The translations under genes were made by a program, and so were the position numbers. This document shows positions 34,722-42,899 of a DNA stretch of 54,795 nucleotides, piece after piece. Source of the DNA: Mycobacterium sp. 852013-50091_SCH5140682. GTDB taxonomy: Bacteria > Actinomycetota > Actinomycetes > Mycobacteriales > Mycobacteriaceae. The DNA is taken from the NCBI RefSeq assembly GCF_001665685.1, contig NZ_LZTB01000074.1:1-54795 (forward strand). The letters are read 5' to 3'. The notes under the pieces were generated by a model. That model saw only the letters and a list, made by a program, of their open reading frames with translations. It did no database searches and had not been told where the DNA came from. Position 1 is the first letter of the stretch. Every line of letters begins with the position of its first letter.

Positions 34722-34767
34722 TCATCCTGAACTAATATCTGGTTCAATTCGCTCATCCTGAGCTATT
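34722..34767. promoter_or_regulatory. Repeated operator candidate for the GntR regulator
   Basis: Two near-identical 15-mers, TCATCCTGAACTAAT (34722-34736) and TCATCCTGAGCTATT (34753-34767), lie in the 100-bp divergent region. They are 31 bp apart, three helical turns, so two dimers would sit on one face. The second site ends 20 bp before the nitrilase start. Confidence 0.55.
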
Positions 34768-34786
34768 AACTTTCTCGGAGGTCCCG

Positions 34787-35677
34787 GTGTCCGGATCGAT
34801 CACAGTCGCTGCGGTTCAGGCGACACCGCTGCCGATGGAGGGCCTGCCGGTGTTCGGCCGGACCGACACCGTCACGGAGTTCGCGGCCGACGTCACGCGC
34901 GTCCGCGATGCGGTGGCTGGCCCGGCGTTGATCGTCTATCCCGAGATCCACCTGTTCGGCACCGACGACGCCGACACCCTCGCCAAGGCCGCCGAACCGC
35001 TGGACGGCCCGCTGATCGCCGCACTGGGCGAGGTTGCCCGCGCCGCCGACGCGTGGCTCGTGCCCGGCTCGGTGCTTGAGCTCGGAGACGACGGCGAGTT
35101 GTTCAACACCGCACCGGTTTTCGCGCCCGACGGGCGCTTGGCCGGGTCCTACCGCAAGATCTTCCCGTGGCGCCCGTACGAGAAGTTCACGCCGGGAGAC
35201 ACGTTCGTCACCGTCGACATCCCCGACGTCGGCCGCCTCGGGTTGTCCATCTGCTACGACGCCTGGTTCCCCGAACTGAGCCGCCACCTGGCCTGGATGG
35301 GCGCCGACGTGATCGTCAACGTCGTCAAGACCACCACCCCGGACCGCTTTCAGGAACTGGTGCTGGCCCGGGCGAATTCGATTGTGAACCAGGTATTCAC
35401 GGTCAGCGTCAACTGTGCGGGCCCCGTCGGGATGGGCCGCAGCATTCTCGTCGACCCGGAAGGCGCTGTGCTGCAAGAAAGTCCGGATGAGACGCCCGCA
35501 GTGTTCTACCAGCACATCGACTTCGGTGCCGTCGCCTCGGTACGCGAACGCGGCACCGCCGGAACCAACCGGATGTGGGACCAGTTCGGGCCGTCCGATC
35601 GCCCCATACCGCTACCGCTCTACGACGGGCGCATCGATCCGCAGCACTGGTCTCCCTCGAACCACCACGCCGAATGA
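34787..35677 (+). CDS. Carbon-nitrogen hydrolase (nitrilase superfamily)
   Basis: A 296-residue nitrilase-fold hydrolase. The catalytic Glu-Lys-Cys triad is visible in VYPEIHLFG, GSYRKIFPW and LSICYDAWFPE. The family cleaves nitriles, amides or carbamoyl groups. Sequence alone does not choose among these; the CYDAWFPEL surroundings suggest an amidase. The GTG start follows GGAGG. The permease gene overlaps its end or begins 11 bp later. Confidence 0.88.
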   Translation: MSGSITVAAVQATPLPMEGLPVFGRTDTVTEFAADVTRVRDAVAGPALIVYPEIHLFGTDDADTLAKAAEPLDGPLIAALGEVARAADAWLVPGSVLELGDDGELFNTAPVFAPDGRLAGSYRKIFPWRPYEKFTPGDTFVTVDIPDVGRLGLSICYDAWFPELSRHLAWMGADVIVNVVKTTTPDRFQELVLARANSIVNQVFTVSVNCAGPVGMGRSILVDPEGAVLQESPDETPAVFYQHIDFGAVASVRERGTAGTNRMWDQFGPSDRPIPLPLYDGRIDPQHWSPSNHHAE

Positions 35678-35688
35678 AAGGCACCGCA

Positions 35689-37065
35689 ATGACCCAAACA
35701 GCCGCAGGGCAGCCAACTTTGGTGCGTGCCCTCGGGTTGCGCTCGCTGGTGCTGTTCGGCCTGGCGTACATGACACCGCTGATCGTGCTCGGCATCTTCG
35801 GTGTGGTTGCCGCAGCGACGGCAGGCGCGTCGGCGTCGGCGTACCTGATCGCGTTGGTGGCCATGCTGTTCACCGCCTCCAGCTACGGCCGGATGGCGGC
35901 CGCCTATCCGGTATCGGGCTCGGCATACACATACGTACGGCGCACCATCGACACCCGCATCGGATTCCTCACCGGCTGGGCGGTATTGCTCGATTACCTG
36001 TTCCTGCCCATGGTCATCTGGCTGATCGGGGCGGCGTACCTGGAAGCGCAATTCCCCGCAGTGCCCGGCTGGCTGTGGGTCATCGGGTTCATCTTGATCA
36101 CCACCGCGCTCAACGTCATCGGCATCAAGGTCGCCGACAAGGCCAACTACCTGCTGATGGCCTTCCAGCTGTTGGTCATCGTACTGTTCGTCGCACTCTC
36201 GATCGCCTCGGTGTTCCGCGCCGCCGGTGCCGGTGGTCTGGTGAGCGCGAGCCCGTTCAGCGGGATCGGCGCCAGCATCGGGGGAGTGACCGCCGGTGCG
36301 GCCATCGCCGCCTACTGTTTCCTGGGTTTCGACGCGGTCACCACATTCACCGAGGAGGCCGTCGAACCCCGCAAGAACATGCCGCGCGCCATCATGCTCA
36401 TCGCGCTCATCGGCGGCGCGATCTTCCTGCTCGTCGCGTACACCACCCAATTGGTCCATCCCGGTGGTGAATTCAGCGATTCGTCGTCGGCGGCGCTGGA
36501 GATCGCCAAGCAGATCGGCGGCAACCTGTTCGGAGCGGTGTTCCTCGCCGGTCTGGTCCTGGCGCAGTTCGCCTCCGGGATCGCCGCACAAGCCTCGGCC
36601 TCGCGGTTGCTGTTCGCGATGGGCCGCGACGGCACCCTGCCGCGCTCGGTGTTCGGCAAGATCAGCGTGAAGTTCCGCACCCCGGCGGTCAACCTGGTGA
36701 TTGTCGGCGTGGTCGGTCTGCTCGCGGTGTTCCTCGACGTCGCGACCTCGACGTCGTTCATCAACTTCGGTGCGTTCGTCGCGTTCACCCTCGTGAACGT
36801 CTCGGTCATCGTCTACTACTTCCGCCAGCGCGCCGCGGGCGTGGCGCACAACCCGCTGCTCTACGTCGTGGCGCCGGCGATCGGTGCGGTCATCACGTCA
36901 TATCTCTTGATGCAGCTCGACAGCCGGGCGATCGTCCTCGGGCTGAGCTGGCTGGGCATCGGCATCGTGGTGCTGGCCGTGACGAGCCACGGGTTCAAGG
37001 AGCTGCCACCGGAGATCGCAGTCGATGAAGCGGAGATCGAGATCGCCGAACCTGCGGCACAGTGA
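35689..37065 (+). CDS. APC-family amino acid/amine permease
   Basis: A 458-residue transporter of the amino acid-polyamine-organocation superfamily with about 12 predicted membrane helices. Typical blocks are SLVLFGLAYMTPLIVLGIFG in helix 1, FTASSYGRMAAAYPVSGSAYTYV, and FLGFDAVTTFTEEAVEPRKNMPRAI. It likely brings in the substrate of the flanking nitrilase-type enzymes. The ATG at 35689 is preferred because AAAGG lies 6 bp upstream; an ATG at 35674 overlaps the nitrilase stop. Confidence 0.9.
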   Translation: MTQTAAGQPTLVRALGLRSLVLFGLAYMTPLIVLGIFGVVAAATAGASASAYLIALVAMLFTASSYGRMAAAYPVSGSAYTYVRRTIDTRIGFLTGWAVLLDYLFLPMVIWLIGAAYLEAQFPAVPGWLWVIGFILITTALNVIGIKVADKANYLLMAFQLLVIVLFVALSIASVFRAAGAGGLVSASPFSGIGASIGGVTAGAAIAAYCFLGFDAVTTFTEEAVEPRKNMPRAIMLIALIGGAIFLLVAYTTQLVHPGGEFSDSSSAALEIAKQIGGNLFGAVFLAGLVLAQFASGIAAQASASRLLFAMGRDGTLPRSVFGKISVKFRTPAVNLVIVGVVGLLAVFLDVATSTSFINFGAFVAFTLVNVSVIVYYFRQRAAGVAHNPLLYVVAPAIGAVITSYLLMQLDSRAIVLGLSWLGIGIVVLAVTSHGFKELPPEIAVDEAEIEIAEPAAQ

Positions 37066-37069
37066 GAGC

Positions 37070-37852
37070 GTGAAGGTCGCACTGGCGCAGATCGGTTCGG
37101 GCACCGACGTCGCCGCCAACCTCGAGCAGATCGCTTCTGCCGCCACCGCGGCTCAGGCCGACGGCGCCGAGGTGGTGCTGTTCCCCGAATACGCGATGTA
37201 CGAAAAGCCCGTCGTGGACGGCACTTTCGCTTCGGTGGCCGAGCCGCTGGACGGGCCGTTCGGTTCAGCATTGGGGGCGCTGGCTGCCCGGCTCGGCATC
37301 GCGATCGTGGCGGGCTTGGTCGAGGCCAATCCGGACGAGCCCGCGCGGCCGTTCAACACGCTGGCCGCCTGGAGTGCGTCCGGGACGTTTCTGGGTCGAC
37401 ATCGCAAGGCGCTGCTCTATGACGTCGGGGTGTTCAGCGAGTCGACGTGCATCAGCCCCGGAAATGTCGCGGACCTGTCGGTCGTGCGCATCGGCTCTGC
37501 ATTCTTCGGACTCCAGACCTGCTACGAGCTCCGCTTCCCGGAGATCAGCCGGCGCCAGGCGCGGGCAGGTGCGACGGTTCTCGCCGTGCTGTCCTCGTGG
37601 GTGCCGGGTCCGGGCAAGGTTGCGCAATGGTCGACGCTCGCCGGTGCCCGCGCGATCGAGAACATCTGTCACGTCGCCGCGGTGACCCAGTCCGCGCCCG
37701 TGTCGACCGGGCACAGTCTGGCCGTGGCGCCCGACGGGACTGTGCTGGCCTCTCTCGCCGACGCTCCCGGCCTGGTCACCGTGACGATCGATGAGTCCCT
37801 GACCGAACGGCAGCGGCAGGCCGACCCTCGCGCGCTGACCGTCGACGTGTGA
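37070..37852 (+). CDS. Second carbon-nitrogen hydrolase
   Basis: A 260-residue nitrilase-superfamily enzyme, different from the first. The triad residues are in LFPEYAMYEK, GRHRKALLYD and FGLQTCYELRFPE. The NENICHVAAVTQ-like block and short length resemble omega-amidase/amidase-type members. It starts with GTG 4 bp after the permease gene and ends the operon. With the first hydrolase it may carry out two successive amide or nitrile cleavages on an imported amine-containing compound; this is inference. Confidence 0.86.
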   Translation: MKVALAQIGSGTDVAANLEQIASAATAAQADGAEVVLFPEYAMYEKPVVDGTFASVAEPLDGPFGSALGALAARLGIAIVAGLVEANPDEPARPFNTLAAWSASGTFLGRHRKALLYDVGVFSESTCISPGNVADLSVVRIGSAFFGLQTCYELRFPEISRRQARAGATVLAVLSSWVPGPGKVAQWSTLAGARAIENICHVAAVTQSAPVSTGHSLAVAPDGTVLASLADAPGLVTVTIDESLTERQRQADPRALTVDV

Positions 37853-37929
37853 CGGGTGGGGCGATTACGGAAACAGCGGGCGGCTGCGGTAGGCTTTCGA
37901 CCGCTGCCGGAGTGATCCGGAAGGCACCA

Positions 37930-38004
<75 letters not shown>

Positions 38005-38010
38005 AGATGG

Positions 38011-38042
38011 AAACCCGCTCTGACCAGTGTCGGAGCGGGTTT
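38011..38042 (+). terminator. Terminator after tRNA-Pro (element side)
   Basis: A 10-bp perfect stem, AAACCCGCTC (38011-38020) with GAGCGGGTTT (38033-38042), and a 12-nt loop follow the tRNA by 7 bases. It is inside the element, which thus supplies a new terminator to the tRNA gene. Confidence 0.8.
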
Positions 38043-38075
38043 TGTGTTTCCAGGGGCCGAGGCCAATCGGGGACA

Positions 38076-38114
38076 AGCTTGCCAAGAACTTGCCAGTGAG
38101 TCTGTGGGCTTGCC
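38076..38114 (+). promoter_or_regulatory. Left integrase arm-site cluster
   Basis: The 20-mer AGCTTGCCAAGAACTTGCCA at 38076-38095 contains two CTTGCC units 11 bp apart. A third CTTGCC is at 38109-38114. The same 20-mer with one change occurs near the right end. Position and orientation fit arm-type binding sites of a lambda-like integrase. Confidence 0.6.
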
Positions 38115-38132
38115 GCCAACGTGCCGAGCGGG

Positions 38133-38725
38133 TCAGAGCGAAAGTATGCGGTCGATGTCCGGCTCGCCGCGGAGCCAGGGGTATCGAGCAGGCGGATACA
38201 CGTTGGGTTCGCGCGTGACTCTGGCAAAGCGCGCTTTGAGTGCGGCGAGCAGCGTCGGGCGTACGTCGTCTTCATCGGGGGCCACCGCCAGAGCACAGAG
38301 AATGATCTGAACCGCAATTTCTGGGTCGTCCCATCCCCGAACCGCCGAAAACAGTGTGTTGGATTCCCAAATTAGTGGCGGCCATCCGGCGGGGGTGTCG
38401 AAGTTCAGCCCCGGTGCGTGCCCGCCGCCGACGCCCGCGGGCGTGATCATCGGACGGGCCTGCGCCACGAGGTTCTCCGGTGAATCGGCATACTGCGGTC
38501 GCTGGATCATCTCGACCTCCGCGTCGCCGGACAGCCAATGAAGCTCGTTGCTGTGCAGCAGTACACCGCGCACATCGACCTCGGCGAATACGTCGTTGCT
38601 CTGACGAAGGTCCGTCCAGGGGTCACCGTTGCGCCGACCAGCTCGGTGTCTTTGGCGGTCGTGTCGAGGCTGCCGAGCGCTGTCAGCCGGACTATAGAAA
38701 ACACCGGTGTCTGGTCGATCCTCAT
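38133..38725 (-). pseudogene. Unknown gene with frameshift
   Basis: Two reading frames meet in the G-run at 38619-38622. The first frame from the ATG at 38725 (MRIDQTPVFSIVRLTALGSL, then LVGATVT) has GGAG 5 bp upstream but soon ends. The second frame carries on sensibly (DLRQSNDVFAEVDVRGVLLH to the stop at 38133). Adding one G to the run would join them into a protein of about 198 residues. The downstream half alone could start at the GTG at 38573 (146 aa). I do not recognise the family. It could be a real mutation, a sequencing error, or slippage. Confidence 0.6.
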
Positions 38726-38786
38726 GGGCACTCCGTTCGGAGCGATACGGGTATGGCGCGCATGCTATCTGGTCGGGCCGAGCAGT

Positions 38787-40154
38787 TCAGCCGAACAGAG
38801 ACGACCCGGCGGCGCGTAGCTCGTCGGCCTTGGCGTCGCTGTAGATCGACAGTGACACCGCCGGGTCGTGGCCATGCCACGCCGCCACGATGTGTACCGG
38901 GTGGCCCTGGTCGAGCATGAGGCTCACGCTGGTGTTGCGCAGGCCCTTCAGGTGGATTCGACGCAGCCCGGCGCGCTCGCGCAGGCGGTGGAACTCGTCG
39001 GTGTACCACTCGTGCCGCACCGCGGTGCCGTCGGCCTGCGTGGCTACGAACTGGTCATCCGACCACGCAACGCCAAGCGCCAGGGACTCGGCCTTCTGCC
39101 GCGTGCGCAGTGTCCGCAGCGCATCAGACAGCTCGGTGGGCATCGGCAGGTCGCGGCGGCTGCGGCGCGACTTCGGCTTGCCCAACTCCGAGTCGGCACC
39201 AACGGCAACACGGCCCTGCTGCACGCGCAACGTGTCACCGTCGATGGACGACCACCGCAGGCCCAGCACCTCCGAGCGGCGCAGCCCGTAGCACGACAGC
39301 AACCAGCAGGCATACAGCCGCTCATCCATCGCCGTCTCGCGGAACTGCTGTACCTCGGCAACCGTCCACGACTTCGCGGTCTCGTCGTCGGCCGCCTCGT
39401 CGCTGTCGCCGGGACGCTCGACCAGGGCAATCACGTTGCGCGGCAGTAGGCCCTGGTCGGTAAACGACTGCGCCACCATCCCGAACGTGGTGAGCGTGGA
39501 GCGCACCGTCACCGGCTTGACGCCGCCTCGGTTCTCCTCGGCGGCGGCGGGCTCGGCCAGGACGTAGACGGCCCGGCGCGGCCGGGTGACGCGCCCCGCA
39601 CGGATCAGACCCGAGAGGCACGTGTGCACATCCTCGCCTGGGAACGCCGCCTTGATCGCCGCGGCGGCGATGCCCTCGGGGTGCACTGCGATCAGCGCAG
39701 CCACCCGGCCCGATAGTGACTCTGGCTGGAAGTGTTTGGGGGACTGGCGGCCCGCGGTGAGCATCCATTCGACCAGGCCGTCACCGTCGGCCTTGGTCAG
39801 CTGTTGGAGCTTCTTGCCGCCCAGGTGCCGCCGCACCGGCTTGAGGTCGTGGCGGTAGCCCTCGAGGGTGACGCGCCGGATGCCGCGCCGCCCTTCCAGC
39901 CATTGGTCGCAAGCCTCATCCACCGTGATGGCCGTTTGCTTGGTGTAGGTGCCCGCTGCCACCTCGCTGGTGATGCGCCGCAGCTCGCGGCGCGCCTCGG
40001 CCTTGGTGCGGTAAGTGAACCGGCGGCGGTCACGGCTGCCGTCGGGCTTGGTGCCTACGTCGGCCTGGAACCAGTAGCTCACGGTCCCGTTCTTGGCGAT
40101 GTGCTGGCTGATCGGCTCGGCCCGCCGGGTGCGCTTGGGCTGGTCGGTGCTCAT
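38787..40154 (-). CDS. int: Tyrosine integrase with inserted domain
   Basis: The 455-residue recombinase of the element. The N-terminal AP2-like arm-binding region (about 10-75) leads to a SAM-like core-binding domain. An extra segment of about 65 residues (140-205; VAALIAVHPEGIAAAAIKAAF, then VHTCLSGLIRAGRVTR) interrupts it and looks like a winged helix. The catalytic set is Arg292, Lys326 or 328, Lys403-x-x-Arg406 (Lys in place of the first His, an accepted variant), His429 or 427, and Tyr438. It should recombine attP with the tRNA-Pro site. It overlaps the upstream HTH gene by 4 bp. Confidence 0.92.
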   Translation of the reverse strand: MSTDQPKRTRRAEPISQHIAKNGTVSYWFQADVGTKPDGSRDRRRFTYRTKAEARRELRRITSEVAAGTYTKQTAITVDEACDQWLEGRRGIRRVTLEGYRHDLKPVRRHLGGKKLQQLTKADGDGLVEWMLTAGRQSPKHFQPESLSGRVAALIAVHPEGIAAAAIKAAFPGEDVHTCLSGLIRAGRVTRPRRAVYVLAEPAAAEENRGGVKPVTVRSTLTTFGMVAQSFTDQGLLPRNVIALVERPGDSDEAADDETAKSWTVAEVQQFRETAMDERLYACWLLSCYGLRRSEVLGLRWSSIDGDTLRVQQGRVAVGADSELGKPKSRRSRRDLPMPTELSDALRTLRTRQKAESLALGVAWSDDQFVATQADGTAVRHEWYTDEFHRLRERAGLRRIHLKGLRNTSVSLMLDQGHPVHIVAAWHGHDPAVSLSIYSDAKADELRAAGSSLFG

Positions 40155-40657
40155 CGGTCGTTCCCCTGGTCGGTGGTGGTGTCGGTGGTCCAGTCACGGC
40201 GCAAGAACCCGCGCTTCTTGGCCTCGGCAATCCAGCGATCGCAGCTGGGTAGCGACGTGCCCAGCTGCTCGGCCACGTACTCGCGCGGCGATTCCCCGGC
40301 CTCGCGTGCGGCGGTGAGCAGGTACGCGACCTGACGGTAGTGGGTGTCGTCCAACTTGCGGCGCTTGCCGCCGTTGGCCGGGCGTTCCGGTTGTAGCTCC
40401 AGCGTGGGGTCGCGAAGCTCGGCAACGCCGGTGAACGCGCCGTCGTGGCGTGCGATGAACCGGGCGGCGGCCTTGGCCAGGCGGCGCACCGGCACCTGCC
40501 GGATGGCAGCGGGGTCGATGTCGGCGGCGGCGTTGGGATCGGTGGGCAGGAGGTGCAGCTCGACCAACCGCGGTGCGCCTGTGCCCATTTCAACGCGCAC
40601 CTGGTAGCGGTGAGGATGGCCTACCAGGATCGACGGTGACACCGACGGGCTCGGCAA
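40151..40657 (-). CDS. HTH DNA-binding protein, possible control/excision factor
   Basis: A protein of up to 168 residues (TTG start at 40657; GTG at 40642 is an alternative). The C-terminal part reads LDDTHYRQVAYLLTAAREAG and then SPREYVAEQLGTSLPSCDRW, a helix-turn-helix pattern common in small actinobacterial integrative elements, where it precedes the integrase. The N-terminal half (residues 1-90) is beta-rich and unrecognised. The ATGA overlap with int indicates coupled translation. It may be a repressor or a recombination directionality factor; this is inference. Confidence 0.72.
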   Translation of the reverse strand: MPSPSVSPSILVGHPHRYQVRVEMGTGAPRLVELHLLPTDPNAAADIDPAAIRQVPVRRLAKAAARFIARHDGAFTGVAELRDPTLELQPERPANGGKRRKLDDTHYRQVAYLLTAAREAGESPREYVAEQLGTSLPSCDRWIAEAKKRGFLRRDWTTDTTTDQGNDR

Positions 40658-40685
40658 TTGCCTTCATGGATGCCGTGACGACGCC

Positions 40686-40943
40686 ATGATCACGGCTGCC
40701 GGTGGCCGCCTCATCGTCTCTCCTGAGACGCCGCGGTTGGTCGAGCGGTGCTGGACGAGCGTGCTGGCCTTGGCCGGGCAGTTGTTCAAGAACGGCGAAG
40801 CCAGCCACGCCGACGTGCTCGATGCGCTGGGCCTGGCCGGTCTGAGCGAGCAGGCCGCCGCGTTCGGCCTGGCGAACATCCGTAGCGGCAGCGCACCGGG
40901 TTCGTTCACCATCGGCGGGACGGTCCCGCTCATGCGCTTCTAG
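40686..40943 (+). CDS. Small protein of unknown function
   Basis: An 85-residue frame divergent from the HTH gene, with mycobacterial-like codon use and a helical middle (LVERCWTSVLALAGQLFKNG). No domain is recognised and no strong ribosome site is seen before the ATG. The short 28-bp divergent gap leaves little room for two promoters, so the true start may be later. Confidence 0.5.
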   Translation: MITAAGGRLIVSPETPRLVERCWTSVLALAGQLFKNGEASHADVLDALGLAGLSEQAAAFGLANIRSGSAPGSFTIGGTVPLMRF

Positions 40944-41047
40944 GGCCAGCCGCCGCCACCTGCGAGCCTCGGCGCAGGTTGCGGTGGTGCATCACCAATC
41001 CGGTTCGACACCAACCGATCACCAACGACACCGACCGAGGAGACACC

Positions 41048-41323
41048 ATGACCAGCCCTGCACCCGTGCAGACCCCAGACCACGAAATCGACACCGCCAT
41101 CCTGGCCGCCCTGACCCCGACCGGCACCGAGTTGTTGGCCTGGCGCTCCATCCGCGCAGGGTTGCCGGGGCTGTGGTGGCAGCACACCCGCGCACTGACC
41201 CGGCTGTTCGAGTCGCGCGCGGTCTACGTCGTCAAGATCGGCGGCATGAACTACGTCTCGCTGGAGCGCGGGACGAACGCACCTGGCCCCGAACGTCGTC
41301 CGCGCGAGCTGCGGGTGCTGTGA
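41048..41323 (+). CDS. Small winged-helix-like protein before terminase
   Basis: A 91-residue protein. The segment EIDTAILAALTPTGTELLAW to RLFESRAVYVVKIGGMNYVSL has a helix-helix-helix-hairpin pattern like a winged helix. GAGGAGA lies before the ATG, a strong ribosome site. The stop overlaps the terminase ATG (TGATG). The position immediately before a terminase large subunit is where phages often encode the small subunit, so a DNA-recognising packaging role is possible though the protein is shorter than most TerS. Confidence 0.65.
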   Translation: MTSPAPVQTPDHEIDTAILAALTPTGTELLAWRSIRAGLPGLWWQHTRALTRLFESRAVYVVKIGGMNYVSLERGTNAPGPERRPRELRVL

Positions 41324-42843
41324 TGACCGCCGAGCACCTGGTTACCCTGACCGCCGCGGGCGTGCTGGCCGCCCGGCGCGCCCGGCGACGGCCTGCCAGC
41401 CCGGCAGAGCTGGCCACAATGCTGGTCCCCGGCTACCACGTGACGCCGACCATCCAACTGATCAGCGACGAGCTCGCGCGGGCGGTGGAGGAGCCCAACG
41501 CCCGCGTGGTGCTGACCACCCCACCACGTACGGGCAAGTCGGTGCTGGTCTCCCAAGTGCTGCCGGTGTGGGCGCTGATGCGTAATCCCGACACCGAGGT
41601 CATCGTGAAGTCCTACGGCGATGACCTGGCAGAGGAGCATTCCGCGGCTGCGCGCCGCCTGGTGGCCGACAACCCCGATCTGGTGGGCATCGCACTGGCC
41701 GCCGACAAGAAGGCGGTCGGCCGGTGGCGCGTCGAGGGCCACCGCGGCGGAATGCTCGCCGGTGGAATCCTGTCCAGCACCACGGGGTTCGGCTCGGACT
41801 TGCTGATTGTGGATGACCCGGTGAAGGGTGCCCAGGAGGCTGACTCTGCGGCGTACCGGCGGCGGCTGGTCAACGAGTTCCGCGCCTCGCTGCTCACCCG
41901 CCTGATGCCCGGCGGTAGCGCCATCGTGGTGCTGACCCGCTGGCATGAGGACGACACCGCCGGGTCGCTGCTGGCCGAGCCCGGCAGCCGGTGGGTCCAC
42001 AGCAACATCCCGGCGGTATCGACTGCCGGCGTGCCCGACGCGCTGGAGCGGGAGTACACCGGCACCGCCATGGTGTCGGCAATTGGTCGCACGGCAGAGG
42101 ACTTCGCCGAAATCCGCCGCGGTGTCGGTGAACGAGTGTGGGCCGCCATGTATCTGGGGGTACCGAGCACACCGGAGGGCGGCCTGATCGAGTCGGCTTG
42201 GCTGGACACCTGGCGGCTGCCCGCGGCACCGCTGGCACCGATCAAGACGGTGGTGGGCGTGGACCCCAGCGATTCCGGCAGCGGCGACAGCTGCGGCCTG
42301 GTCGCCGCCAGCATCACCACCGAGGGCGTGGTGGCCGTCATCGCGGACAAGTCCGCGCCGATGACCAGTGACCAGTGGGCGCGCGAGGCGGTGCAGCTGG
42401 CCGCCGACGTGGGCGCGTCCGAAATCGCCGTCGAAGGCTTCGCCGCGCGCGAGACGTACACCCGTGTGGTCACCGAGGCGTTGAAGCGCGCCCGGCTGAA
42501 CCACCCGGTGCGCGTTACCTCCTGGCCGCCCAAGGGGCCCGGCCGCGGTGGCGGTGACGCGATGGCCCGCTCGGCGGCGCTGCTGCAGGGCTTGGAGGTG
42601 GGCACCACCCGCATCGCCGGGCACCTGCCCGCGCTGGAGCAGGCGGCGGTGTCCTGGCAGGCCGGGCAGCACCAGCCCGACTCGCTGGCCGCTGTCGTGG
42701 TCGCACACGACGTGCTCGTGCATGCCGCCGGTGCCCACGTCACCATCGCCACACCGCTGGGTGCGAGCCTGGGCAGCCACACCGGCGGCCAGGTGCATCC
42801 GCTCAACCCCTGGGCGCGCCGGGTCACCCGGCGAATGTCTTAA
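41323..42843 (+). CDS. Phage terminase large subunit
   Basis: A 506-residue packaging motor. The ATPase domain has Walker A TTPPRTGKS (65-73, Lys72) and Walker B LLIVDDP (160-166), with coupling motif VVLTRWHEDD. The RNase H-like nuclease domain begins VVGVDPSDSGSGDS (first acidic residue Asp314) and continues with IAVEGFAARETY and a later Asp. Length and motif order are complete, so the gene looks functional. Terminases cut and pump DNA into procapsids, yet this element has no capsid gene, so it would need a helper phage. Confidence 0.88.
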   Translation: MTAEHLVTLTAAGVLAARRARRRPASPAELATMLVPGYHVTPTIQLISDELARAVEEPNARVVLTTPPRTGKSVLVSQVLPVWALMRNPDTEVIVKSYGDDLAEEHSAAARRLVADNPDLVGIALAADKKAVGRWRVEGHRGGMLAGGILSSTTGFGSDLLIVDDPVKGAQEADSAAYRRRLVNEFRASLLTRLMPGGSAIVVLTRWHEDDTAGSLLAEPGSRWVHSNIPAVSTAGVPDALEREYTGTAMVSAIGRTAEDFAEIRRGVGERVWAAMYLGVPSTPEGGLIESAWLDTWRLPAAPLAPIKTVVGVDPSDSGSGDSCGLVAASITTEGVVAVIADKSAPMTSDQWAREAVQLAADVGASEIAVEGFAARETYTRVVTEALKRARLNHPVRVTSWPPKGPGRGGGDAMARSAALLQGLEVGTTRIAGHLPALEQAAVSWQAGQHQPDSLAAVVVAHDVLVHAAGAHVTIATPLGASLGSHTGGQVHPLNPWARRVTRRMS

Positions 42844-42899
42844 CGTACGCGCCGCGGCGGTGAATCGGAGTGTCGTTCCGACGGCCTAGCATGTGATGA

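Noticed and set aside
41251..42798. Long minus-strand frame opposite the terminase gene
   Set aside because: Antisense shadow; the terminase motifs are on the plus strand.
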